NCBI GenBank assembly: GCA_036874045.1
Contig: JAZBRI010000011.1
Location: forward strand, 14,030,001-14,094,000
Direction of reading: 5' to 3'
DNA length: 64,000 nt
Origin: Cymodocea nodosa
Taxonomy: Eukaryota; Streptophyta; Magnoliopsida; Alismatales; Cymodoceaceae
The translations under genes were made by a program, and so were the position numbers. This document shows positions 47,221-59,590 of the stretch, piece after piece (the first letter of the stretch is position 1; each line of letters starts with the position of its first letter). The notes beneath the pieces are model-generated. The model ran no database searches and was not told the DNA's origin. It saw only the letters and a program-made list of their open reading frames with translations.

Positions 47221-50220
47221 TGGGTTCAGCTTCCAAAATGAAGCCGTCTTCATGCAGATGACATACAGATTAATAATGGTTATGTGATCAGACAAATGAA
47301 GACATTTATAACCTTGTTAGTTTCCATTATTATAAAAGATACAAGCGCACCTTACATCGTGGTTTTTCATCCCTAAGCCGAATCGAAACAAACCGTATCA
47401 ACCATTTTTCTTCAAAATGCTACCAAGGTTTTTGGATCATCTTAAAGGATAATGACGAGGACACTTTCGCTAATAAAGATCCAGGTATGACTTCCTTGCG
47501 TACACAGAGAAAACGATAACGTAATTTTCGGCCTAAATTGTGAGCTTACCATCCGCACACATTATTTATTTTCAGACTACTGCATTAGTGTTAAATCCTT
47601 AGGTTTACTTTTTAACCAAAAGACAATTTTTTCCATGTTCTAAGCCTTGGAGCATATGAAACAATTTTATCCAAGTTCTTCGCTCAATTCACTTGGAAGA
47701 GTACAGATTTTTTGTGCTCAAATCAATAGTTTCGAAGCTAGACTCATGGCTGACAGTTCGATTATTTAATCTGCATATATTCACAAGAAACTAACAATGA
47801 CAACCTCTTAACTTATCATTACGATCCTTGATTTTATGTCACTTATTGTGATATGGGACGGTTCTTTTTCCCACGTAATCTATTACAATAACATAATTGA
47901 TCAGAATGTAAAAGATACCTACATTATACAATACCAAGCTTTGTTAAGTGATTTATTACAATTATAGCTGATAATTCTCAGAAAGCCAAATTATATATTA
48001 AAACAAAAGGCGCTCGTAAAAGTAATTTCAAAACCCTTGGTAATGATTTATCAAACCTTTAACAAGATAATGGAAAATTCTAGAGGAACATGCCTCACAT
48101 TTTCTATTTTCAGAAACGCCAACATTATGAAATTAATTACCGCTGGAACCAACTGATTTTGCAAAGCTCTACTTGTTTACTTATTAGAAAGGAAAACAAA
48201 GAGATCTGTTAAAATCTCAGTTTATATTATGACGAAGAAAAATACTTAGAAAAAGGCACAACACCTCTAACATATGAACACGAGTATCGAGGAGTTGAGA
48301 TACCTAACCAATATAGACGATGGTTATTAGCGACCATGGTTGCATGATCCGACCCACATACGCACCATAGCCATTCCATGAAACCTACTAGATTTTCAAA
48401 AATATAAGTCGCATCAGATAAATGACTTTAATTAGGACAACAATTATTGTTTTGTCTAACATTCAAACAAAGCCACATTTGGTTGCTTAATAGTGTTAGG
48501 GGTTCAGGGCATCACCACAAATTTTCCTAATGACGCCACATTCTTCCAAATATTTCATTTTAAGATTTAAATATAATTATATAATTTATAAATTTTTAAT
48601 ATAATCTACCATACATAAAAGTTTCAACTTATCCCTGAGAAAAAATTGAATTAAAAAATCAATGATTAAAATTTAATAGAAATCATTTAAATCAATGACT
48701 AATTTAATTTATGTAAAAATTTCATCATGCACTAGTAAACATCAAAAAATAAAGTTCAAGACCTCATTACCATTTCATATTTATTAAGAAAAACTAGTAA
48801 GCATGACCTCTTAAAGAATCTGGTTGCACAATTATGCACTCGATCACGCCGCTCGTTCACTACCGGCAAAGACTTCAGTAGTCAAACATTCTCGTCTCCA
48901 CAAGTTGACCGACCGTACACAAAAATTGTCCATTCCATTAAGCACTTATCATAGCCTTACAACATAGCCAAATAAATGCCTGGGATAAAGTTGGGAGAAA
49001 ACACAACCTGTGGAACAAGCAAAAACACAGTTCTTTCAAAGTTAAAGGAACCTAATTTATCTGGCATGTAGCCATTAAGCAGAAAAAAAATCCCTGTGTA
49101 GCGCTTTGCATGGAATCAACGCCCTGCCACAAAAATATTAGAACCTAACATATGCTTACGTTCTGCATTGTAAGAGAAGATTAAATGATAACTCAAGAAT
49201 ACATCAGAGAATTGGAATTTGAACGACCTGAAACACGACGACATAAGTCAAAGTATCTGACTTGAATAGATTCAAGATTAATATGCTAAGATTCAAATGC
49301 TGACTGTATCTTTCTATCAAATTTCAAAACCCAACAAAAAATCAAACCAAAAAGGCTAAACATTAATCACCAGAAAAATAAACAACATAAATGAGATTAT
49401 ATCAATCCAATTTTCACAGTAAGGAACGATATATAAGGCAAGCCCCAGATGGAAACAATAGAGAAAGAAAAACGTCTAATAAAACATAAAGTTGCCAAAA
49501 ATACCCCACAAGTCGACGCCTATTGTCAAAAACTGATTTTCAAGATAATATTCAAATCAGACTCGATAAGTAAAATGTTACTGTCAACCATAGTAGGCGT
49601 ATATAAGAGAATACTTACCCAATCATTAAACTTTTCTGCTTATACTACTTCAAACTTTTCTGCATAAAAGTAAAGAATTGTGCTGATTGCTCTTTTTCTT
49701 AACCGACGTAGAACTTGCACTCAACAAATGCAATTTACACTTTCAAAAAAGAAGATTGATGAACTGATGTGGCTTTATTTATTATATAATGTTGAATCTG
49801 TTATTCACTATCAATTGATTTTAAGTTAAAACTTTTACACGGTATCTAAGCAAATTCATGGCATGGATATTAATTGTTGTATAAGGCCACAAGTACGAGG
49901 GTGTGTTGAGTAAAAGTCTCACATCATTTAAAAAAAAGACAAGACCAAGACTTATATGATGTTGGACCCACCACTCACTGTCAATTAATTGAGTTGATTT
50001 TCACAATAACACTGTAGTATCATTATAGTGTTATTGAAGATTCTGTGAAAAAGCAAATTCAACATGAAAACATACAAATGTAGCACCAATTTAGATGAAC
50101 AGGATATGTACACTATGGCCCAAGAAAAATAAAAAGCACAGAAGCAGCACAGATCGATATTATGGTATTTCATTGAATTAGGAAAAAATTGATGCAAATG
50201 AAAATTGTCATCATGTGAAC
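47221..50220. other. DUF3537 downstream spacer
   Basis: It starts with the DUF3537 3' untranslated region. The remainder is AT-rich and no gene, RNA or clear repeat was recognised. The frame at 49449-49667 resembles nothing known. Confidence 0.4.
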
Positions 50221-50229
50221 ACCAATAAA

Positions 50230-51720
50230 CATTAGTAAAAGACACATCAAATCCCACAATTGGTTAGTAGAGACAAATTAAAAGACAATCATATCATCTG
50301 CATATCAAAGGAGGAATGCTTGCCCTCCTACATTTAGAGCAAAAACATGAGAATTTGCATTAGTAATGCCAATTGAAGCACCTCTAACATAAGATTTAAA
50401 AGCAAGGGCAAAAAAGGATACCAGAAAAACCTTGCAAGCATCCATTGATTGAAACCAAAAAACAAGTTGAGCTAACACAATTGAGAATCTAACAACACCA
50501 TTTTTCCTTGAAACCCGTGTGTCCCATCACATCCTCCAAACAAGGTTAGTGAATGATCATATGCTTTCACCATGCATAATTTCTCTACCAAACTAGGACC
50601 TTTTGCAAGAATCCCGATTCAATGCATTCTTGAGCCAACAGAAAACCACCAAGAATATGTCAGCCTTTTATAAAAGCTAATTGAAAATCACCAATCAAAA
50701 GTGGCATAAAGGTTTTAGGTGTTCAACAAGACAGATGATTTTATAGACCACATTTAGTAGACTAGGGGTTTATAACTACTGATATCAACTACCTTTGCTT
50801 GTTGGGGATGAGAGAAATGAATGTTGCCTTAGCAGCACCAATGTCCCTATCATAGCAATGGAAATCCTAATTGATCATCATGATCTCGTCTTTGAAAAGT
50901 CTCATTCTTTTTTGGGAAAAAACATCCAAAAACCATCAAGGCCTAATGCCTTATCATTGGTCACCACAAAAATTGCCTTCTTGATTTATTCCTCTAAGAA
51001 AGATACCTCACATAACTCCTGTTCAAAATTGATATGTTAGAAACCTGAGCCCCTCAAAGAAAGGGCAACACTTTGTTCAATAGTGCTCTCAAAAGAAGTG
51101 CTCAATACCATCTCTCATCTGTTCATTCACTATTAGTGTGATCCCATCAATCATTGTAATTGTTTGCATGTAGTTGCCATTTTGCTTGGCATTGGCCACC
51201 CTATAAAAAAGGAAGTGTTCCTATCACCTGCTTTTAACCATAGAGCAATATAGTTTTGCATCTATTCTGTTTCCTGAGCTACAATGCAACTCCCGAATTC
51301 TAACTTCAAAGTCTAAATTGTCTCATTATTTACGAGTATCCAACCAGAGGTGGCTTTCTAAAGTAGTCAACCGAGAAATCTGCTCCCCAAAGATTTCTAC
51401 CTAATTGACTAATTCTTCTTTACTCCATTTTCTAAGTCTTGCAGTCATTTGAGCTTTGCATAGAAACATGTAATAGATCCCTATTTAGATTTAAAGTTGT
51501 CCTTGTCCCATTCCATTGCATTTGTCCACCATCCTTTTAGCCTCTCCATGAAACCCTCAACATTGAACAGAGTTGTATTAATCTTGAATGGTCAAGGACC
51601 CCAATCTACCTACTCATTTGTGTCCAACAACAACGGCATATGATTTTGATCTGTAAGCCCCTCCCTTCAAAAGTAATTCACTCCAAACGGTGGAACTTAG
51701 ATGAACTTTGAAATGGAACC
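50230..51720 (-). mobile_element. Decayed L1-type LINE ORF2 fragment
   Basis: Reading the minus strand from 51720 down gives degraded L1 ORF2 blocks in order: endonuclease end and linker with INTTLFNVEGFMERLKGWWT near 51500-51595, LKAGDRNTSFF near 51205-51240, KASGLDGFWMFFPKKNE near 50890-50945, a (D/E)ISSYKPL-like RT block near 50775, a KAYDHSL-like block near 50555, and a degenerate HSSF-DD region near 50290-50320. Frames shift and stops are frequent, so it is inactive. It is in the opposite sense to DUF3537. Confidence 0.7.
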
Positions 51721-53240
51721 TTGGAAATGCCAACCAAGTGTTGCCGCTGGAATTGGGTGGATGACTTGAAGCAATTCAGTAGGAAAATATGAATGCTTTC
51801 CTCATTTGGATCATGAAGAGGAATAACTAGAAGAGAGAAATTTGGCAATAATTCGTTGCTTTATTGATGTGGAAAATAGAAGACTACGAAGGACATCTAG
51901 TACACTATAGTGGAGTATGACACCACTTGGTTGCCAACCCTATTTATTCATGTCAAAACGTGCTTGTTTTGCCTCCCAATGGACTTGGTCATCTTTAGCA
52001 TATCTTGAGTTTTACATCCATGGTGTTGGTTTGCAAATTCCCCACTTATTTTGGCTAAGAAAATGGCAAAAGTCTAAGTGGCAATTATGGCTGATTGCAA
52101 TCCATGTTGCTAGCCGCATCACACAGTTGTCATCCATGTTGGTTGAATGTGTCGCAGATGGGTACTTCAAATGTTGATGGTTATCAAATCAGTCACAAAC
52201 ATTTGTCACTATTGTCTAAAGTCACATCAATGATTGTTTGAAGCCATGCCACTTGTGGCCACTCACAAGGATCTGTTCCAATCTACCAAATGTGTTGGCA
52301 AGTCTGTTAAAATTCTAGACAAGTTTGATGGCCAATGTTGCTATTGCCTAGCCCAGCTGGTTGTTTGTTGCCAACCACTAGTGGGAAAGTGTGGCTTGCC
52401 TTGGCTGATGCTGCCCAACTTTTCCACTTGTTTGTATTGTTTGGCTTCTCCTACATGTTGCCTTGCTTTGACTAGCCTCTCCATACCCGGCTACCTCCTT
52501 GGCTACCCATGGCAAGCTTCAGCATATGTTGCAAAAGATCAAGTGTGTGTTGCCAAGCCACTTAGGCATTGCCTTCTTTGTGGTGAGCTTCTTTTGGCTT
52601 CTCTCATGGGTTACATTGTGATTCCTAGCTCTTCATGACCACCCTCTTCCTTGATCCTCAAGTCCCATGGATGCTCATTGCCAAGCTAATGTGCCTGTTG
52701 CCAGGCTCAAATCACTCCTCCTCAGTTGCCCAAGGACTTTCAGCTACCTCTCAATTGCTTCAAGACTCCTAACCATCTCTTGAATGCTTCAAGGTTCCCA
52801 ACCTCTCTCAATTGCTTAAAGGCTCCCAACCATCTCTTGGATGCTTTTTAAGGCTCCTAGCCTCTCTCAATTGCTTAATGACTCCCGTTCATCTCTCATC
52901 CTCTTCCTCTGTGAGAAGGAAGATTACATTAGAATTCTCATACCACTTCTCTTGAACACATTGTGGCACCATTGTTGGAATCACCAATCTTGTGGAAAAT
53001 TCTGACTACTCTCTTTCATTGCCAATCCACCTTCTGGTTAGTTTTCGTCATTCCATTGTTAGGTCAACTGAAGGCCTCCTAAATATAGATCAAATTTGAA
53101 GTGACCCAGAGAATAACCTTTAGCTTTTGACAAGGCCATGTCTCCACCCATTCTTAAGACTCAAAAATTCTGTCTAATTTGGCTAATCAAGGTCTCACAT
53201 CCGACTATGTGAATGTGCCACCAACTACATCAATCTCCAA
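51721..53240. repeat. Repetitive DNA of unknown class with a tandem array
   Basis: GC-balanced DNA rich in ttgcc and ggcttc words. Imperfect tandem units of 55-60 bases run from 52746 to about 52901 (units at 52746, 52801 and 52861, each with acctctctcaattgctt and ccatctctt). A 134-codon frame at 52234-52638 has low complexity (Cys/Leu-rich) and no known relative. Probably remains of an LTR element, unproven. Confidence 0.4.
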
Positions 53241-53279
53241 CCATCACAACTTATGAAGGACCTCATTACATTGTGAAGA

Positions 53280-54305
53280 ATGATTCTGAGCTTGTCCATA
53301 GGGTTGATATTGTGGTGAGTTTTAGAAAGAAAAGGAGTACAAATAAGATATATTGATATTATAAAAAACATGTATGAAAAAACAATAACTAGTGTAAAAA
53401 CTATCGGAAAAGAAACTAGGAAATTTCCTATAAATATAGGTTTACACCAGAGGCCTTCCCTAAGTTCGTATTTATTCGTCTTGGTTATAGATGAAACAAT
53501 CAAAGAAATTTAAGGAGAAATACCTTAGTGCATGCTATTTGTTGATGATAATTTTAGTTGATGAAAGTCAGAAATTAATTTTAAATTAAAATTATAGAGA
53601 AACATTTTAAAGTCCAAAGGATTTAGATTGAATTGGTCAAAAACTGAATATATGAAATGCAGGTTCCATAAAAATAGGAATAATAAGGATGCTGTATACT
53701 TAGATGATCATGAAATCCATAAAAACAAAACATTTAAATACTTGGATCTATAATAAATAACAATGGTGAAATTATAGAAAATGTTATTGATAGAATTAAA
53801 GTAGGACGGATGAAGTGCAAAAATGCTTTTAAAATGTTATGTGATAAGAGGATACCCTTAAAATTTTAAAAAAAAAACTATAAAGCTCTCATTTGCCCAA
53901 ATATCTTAAGCCATGATCATATGTAAGTAGTTTTGTTGAGATGTATATGCTTAGATAAATGAGTGGTAACAATAACGGATAAACTAAAATGATTTTATTA
54001 AGAATTAAGTAAGAATTGCACCAAATGAAGATAAGAGAAAATTGAGTTAAATGATTTGATCATATTCCTAGAAGACCAAAGAATGCACTAGTTGAGTGAA
54101 AATAACTAATTAGTGTAGAAAAAACTAAAAGTAAAGAAAGAACTAAACTACTTGGTTAGAAATTGTGAGAAAAAATTAACTTTATGTAATTTAATTGAAG
54201 ATTTAATCATAGATAAAAATAATTAAAAAAAAAAGATTCATGTGGTTAACCCTACATAATGAGATTATGACTTATTGATGTTGTAAGTCTTGTCTATTAT
54301 CATCC
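53280..54305 (+). mobile_element. Decayed RTE-type LINE, RT C-terminal half and 3' end
   Basis: Plus-strand RTE blocks: ggtttacaccagaggccttc (LHQR motif) at 53439, CMLFVDD at about 53528-53550 (catalytic box), a KCRFHKNRNNKDAVYLDDHE-like stretch near 53658-53720, IIENVIDRIKVGRMKCKNAF near 53770-53830, MLCDKRIPLK near 53838-53868, a degraded RWFDH region near 54045, and the 3' end aagattcatgtggttaaccc at 54233, followed by ctacataatgagattatgac. It is a second copy of the family in CSN3 intron 9 and shares its 3' end with the copy at 43.5 kb. Stops and frameshifts throughout. Confidence 0.72.
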
Positions 54306-54599
54306 AAAAACATAAATTCACACAAAATTCATCCAAAATTAACATTAAAAATAAACATCCAAACATGACATAAAATATTTGCAAAAAATTAATATCTGGA
54401 TTGTAAAGTCTGAGATTAACATCTGAAATAAAAGTCCAAATTAAAATTCAAGATATATGCAAAAAACTAAGATTGATTAGTTAACTATTCAGGTGATTTA
54501 AAGTGAAAGTTTTATGACTTAATAATGCATAAAATCTTAAAATAAAAACTGAAAATGAACATACAAATGCTAAGAAGAAAACGAGCAGAGAAAATAGGT

Positions 54600-54900
54600 A
54601 AACACAGAATATAAACAGAAATGTGAAGAAATTAGGGGAGGGACCCAGAAGCTGCCACAAGAGCTCTTGGAATCCGCAAACAAAGCCACTAGACTACCAG
54701 GACCATAGCAAAGAAGCCGCTGGAATCTGCCACTGCAGCCACCAGAATCGCTACAGGACCTGCCAGACCACCTGATATAAGGCAAAACAGTCATTGGAGA
54801 TGCCTGAAGCCACCAACTGAGCTGCTGAAATCTGCCAACATAGCTACTGGAACCAGGAGCCCTAGCTGGAGATGCTGAAACCATAAACCAGAGTTGGTGG
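54600..54900. repeat. Degenerate repeats of a ctggaatctgcca word
   Basis: Variants of gctggaatctgccactgcag recur about every 60-80 bases (54665, 54718, 54824). The minus frame 54570-54884 is Ser/Gly-rich by composition. Possibly the leader of the adjacent retroelement or of another one; not a supported gene. Confidence 0.35.
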
Positions 54901-57900
54901 AGACAGGAATCACCATTTGCATTATCAGGAAGGAGGGGTAAGGATTGAAGAGAAAATAAGGTTTTGTTCGGTATTTGGGTTTTATATTAAAATACATCGA
55001 TCCAGTTGTATGTATGGATCCTAAAGTAAGATCCATTTATCACCAAGAATCACCAACCACAATAGATACCATGACGTCAAAGGCATCCAAACATCAAGGC
55101 AGAGAACCATCTAGATGTTTTTTACCACCTATTCAAGTGCCATAAAAAGTATGACGTACCATGAATTACCATTCAAGCATAAGTCCCTATTTTCTGTTGC
55201 TCTTGCTGCCCATCATCATCATTTACTGTTATATATATTATTTTTTCTTTTCCTCTCGTGACATCTCTCCTACCAAAGTCTGCAATTCTTTTGCTGTTCC
55301 TTTGAATGAATTTTACATGATACCGAAGGGCCTTTTTGCCCAGGTCTGTTGCTCCCTCAGGTATTATTTATTTGTTTATTCAATATAAGAAAATGTAATT
55401 AGTATAATTTGAATTATGATATGAGTAAGAAACAATATAACTTTAGTTAATTTAGCTAATTAAAGTTGATTTATTTTCCTTAATGTTGTCAATTGAAACC
55501 ATCCACGGTTTTTTTAATTTTATTTTGGTTGAGAATAAGATGTTTTGTATGGACTTTTTCAAAGGTTTTTATGAGCAAATCTTATGTACAATGAATAAAA
55601 TTGAAAACCACACTGCAAGTGAGCCATATGTGATTATATGACGTTCTATAAATGTGCATACATCTATCAATGATCTCATCTCTTCATCTCTTATAATAGA
55701 GTAAAAGACCATTTGCATCATCACTGCCGATTATATGTATACATGTATTTCACCCATGATTGATTTTGTATATTGCTGCCAATGATTAAAAAAGATTGTG
55801 TATATGGTGTTCCATATATGTGTATATATTGAATCTAACACAAAATTCCCCAAATATCTAGGCATATAGTTCCCGACAATCAGTAAGTTGACTTAAAGCT
55901 ATAGTTACATGCCACTTTGACAAAATTCTGTGTTAAATTAGCAAGAATCATTCTCAAGCTATCATTATAAATATTCTCCTCACGTCCTTTGTGTAAGAAT
56001 ATTAACCGTTGATTATTTTGAATTGGTGAGATGTTGGAAGATACATCGATTACATCCACATTAATAAAAAATCTTTTTTTGAAGAAACACGTCAAGGGAT
56101 ACTTCGGCAAGACAAGTTTTAATTAAATCAGACTAGATTCTGGAAATCACTAGGGTTGCCAGTGGGACTTCATATTTTGTGAAAATTGTTTTTGCTGTAG
56201 TAAAAAAAAAGAAATATATGGAAAAACTGATCATGATAAAAGACGAAATCTTTGAGAGAAGTACATAGCATGGTAAAACAAAAAACGTTGTCAAGATAGA
56301 AGATGGGTAGGGTAGAACCAATGCAAAGTTAATAAGCTAAGCATAAAAAGAAGCATTTAGTGAGGCAATGGTAACACATAAAAGCTGAAATATGGAGCAG
56401 TTATTTCTCCAATTACTTGTTTGAAAATGTATATGGTAAATCCACTTTTATTATGTATTTACTCAGACATCAAATATAATGATATGCGTGAATATCTGGC
56501 CAAGCCCACTACATAAAAATAAGGAACTGCATTCCGTGAGCAAGAATGATAAACCAAGGGGCATGGTGTACCTCTATCGAGCCTGATATCCATTACTGGA
56601 GCATGTAACAAATAATTGAGTTTTATAAATATTCTGAGTGTTGAATTTTTTCATCTCGTCCCCTGCTTTCTCTGAGACTGCAGCGATATTTCATATGATT
56701 ATCATAAAGTCTATGTCACACTAGAAATCAAACTTGATAACAAAACCATGCACTATGAAAATTAAGAAAAAGTTTCATTTCCACAAGAATGAGATTATAG
56801 TTTGGCTGAAAAAGTGTTAGGTAAATCCAGACATTCAGCAAACTATAGGGTTAAACATGTTTCATAGATGGTTGCTTTTATCATTAATGAATCTGCTAAT
56901 GTAGTTGTATACATACCAAAGATGGTCACCACCTGCATCAAAGAATAACCATATTTTTATTTTCTTTTTTCTTTTTTAAGGAACAATACAAAATTCACAG
57001 TATATACAAATCAATGAAGAAAAAGAACAAGAAAATAAAACTATATCTACAAAAATGAATGCCACTACATTAAGAAAAAATATATGCGAGAAGTTGCTAT
57101 TATATTCATATGGTGGACATATTTCAAAAGATAGACTTAAATTTTTAAAGTATAAAAAAATAAGCAAATATGTACAATAAAATATGTTACTTTACACAGT
57201 AACAAACTAACAAATAGATATTTGACAGATGCCATCTAAACCTTTTAAGAAAGTATTTGTAGGGGTTACTATATCAAAGTTCAGCATTCTCAAAATTTCA
57301 AACTTGGAGGGAGGAAAGAATTATGGTTGATATTCTAAACAAAACTATCGAAGCAAAAGGCAACATTCCCCTAAAATCCCCAAGGTGAGGGGCAAGAAGC
57401 AGGGCAACCACCGAATTGAAGCAAGTTGATGATAGATGAAATTTAAATAAATAAACAAATAAAGTATCCAATCATAAAATGCATCATTTATTAAATCAAA
57501 TCTGAATAAAATAAGAAATATATATATAAACATCATAATGATAAGTCAATGAAATAAAGATAATAAGCAATGTATCTCAATCAAATGTCAATTACGTTCA
57601 ATATTTACCATGACTAAATCAATAACATAAAACATCAAATTTCAAACATAAGTTCACAAAAGTAAAGATACTAAAGCAGTAATCTGCATACTGCAAGAAA
57701 CTAAGGTCTACGTAACTTGAAAGATAAAACTATAAAAGAATAAAGTATCTTCTTATATTTTAGCTTAGTTAAAATCCTGAACATTAAAAAATCAGAAAAA
57801 TCATTAGAATTTTTTTGAAAAGTAAATAGGGTAGTTCTCATAAATAAAATAATCATCATCCTTAGAAAAAATCTGATTAAGAAAGATATCAGTATGATAT

Positions 57901-59590
57901 TAATAACAAAGAATATGACAATGAGAAAAAACTAGTATATTGTATACTTAAGATGACCAAAGAGTTGGATTGGGGATGAGAAATAGCTCACCAGAGGACT
58001 ATTGGAGTGGAAAAAATCACAAGAAAAACAAGGAAATATTCTTTCTTCACTAAAGCATTCAAAGCAAGCTGCAATCAAGGCAATGATGTGACAATAATGT
58101 GACAAAGGTGTGCGCTTCACTGAATCCTGGCACCTCAATTGGTCCTCAAGTGTTGAGTACCCTCACCTTGCTTTGCAAGGTCGCTTAAGGCAACCAACCA
58201 AGATGCCTTGATAACTCTGATTTTCTAAAAAACATAAATGACTCAATCATTGATGACAAGGTAGCAACCATGAAGGCTCCAATTGAGATATATGGCATCA
58301 CTTGTTCCCATCAACTCCATTGATGTCAAAATGCCATGAAGGCTCCCAAAAAGTGACGATAGTTTGTTGTATACCATGATTATTGGTACACAATGGCATG
58401 AAATCGGCAGCAAAAGACCAAGAGACAAAAATGTTCAATAAATCTAAACAAATATCTCATCTATTTGAAATGTGGTAATGGCTAGATTAGATAAACTTGT
58501 TGATACAATAGTAAATTAATGGTCGGTTATGATTTTAAAGGGTTTTTCCAAAGAAAGTGGCACAATGATTTAGGTAAATCCACAATGGAAGAACATCATA
58601 CAATGAAGTACAATTGGTACCTCAACATCTTATTGTACCAGGCAGGGGCAAATGATTGGATAGTCTATATCATATTCTCATATTGTATGGTTTCTTACTA
58701 GGAGCAGTTGTTAAGATTGTACACTCGTTAATAAAATATTGAACAGATATATTATGTTATATCTTGAGACTTGAGCTTTTATTGGGTTTCCTAAGAAATT
58801 AAAATTTTAATGATTATCAGCAGGCTAGTCAGTTGTCTTGATATTCACATTTTCACTACTCAAAGTGTGCTGGTAGAAGGTATCTCACATGACTGAAACT
58901 AAGGTAAAGGAAGTACGATATATGCCTGGTTTAGAGAGTAAGAAAAATGGTATCATCAGGCAGCCTTCTTTGGTATCAGAAAAAGTAGTCTTCAAACCCA
59001 AAAAGGACTTGGAATCTAAACCGCTATTAAGCATCAACAATCAATGTTAAGTTACCTTCAATCTGAGGTTTTCTCGATTTCTCTTCAAGCATAAAAATGT
59101 AAGAACATCCCCTCCACTTCACACCAACGATTCTTGCAAACACAATTTGAAGATCAAAAGAAAATGCAATGATAATATATTTATAAAATTCTAGTATTAA
59201 ATCCTGAACTTAAGCATCATTACATTGAGACAACAGGAAATAGTTTACAGATATATTTTTCATTTATAACTGATTTAACCAAAACAAAGGCTGATATGCC
59301 ACACCTCGCAAAGTAGGCAGCACTATGAATCACTCTTTTAGAGTCACCTGTGCTGGAGGGAACTAATGCCCTGCAACATACATTCTTTTGAGGAAAGAAA
59401 AGTATCTTATCTCCACCCATATCATCTCGGGTGCCTGCTAAAAATAGCATCAATTTCTGTCCAACACTAGACAATTTCAGCAACGTCTCAAGCAATGTGC
59501 TTCTCTCACCTCAAAAGAACCAACAATTCAGGCTGGCTGGTAAGTGGCACGGCACCACTACTTTAGGTGTACCACATTTTTGCAATTCAA
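54901..59590. other. Long gene-free AT-rich spacer before CDKG
   Basis: No exon, RNA gene or recognisable element across 4.7 kb. Frames are short. Around 58140-58230 a ccttgctttgcaaggtcgct/aaccaagatgccttg stretch weakly resembles ends of the CCTAGG-type repeat. The last 400 bases are probably the CDKG 3' untranslated and downstream region. Confidence 0.4.

Noticed and set aside
52234..52638. 134-codon plus-strand frame
   Set aside because: Low-complexity Cys/Leu-rich product within repetitive DNA; no relative known.
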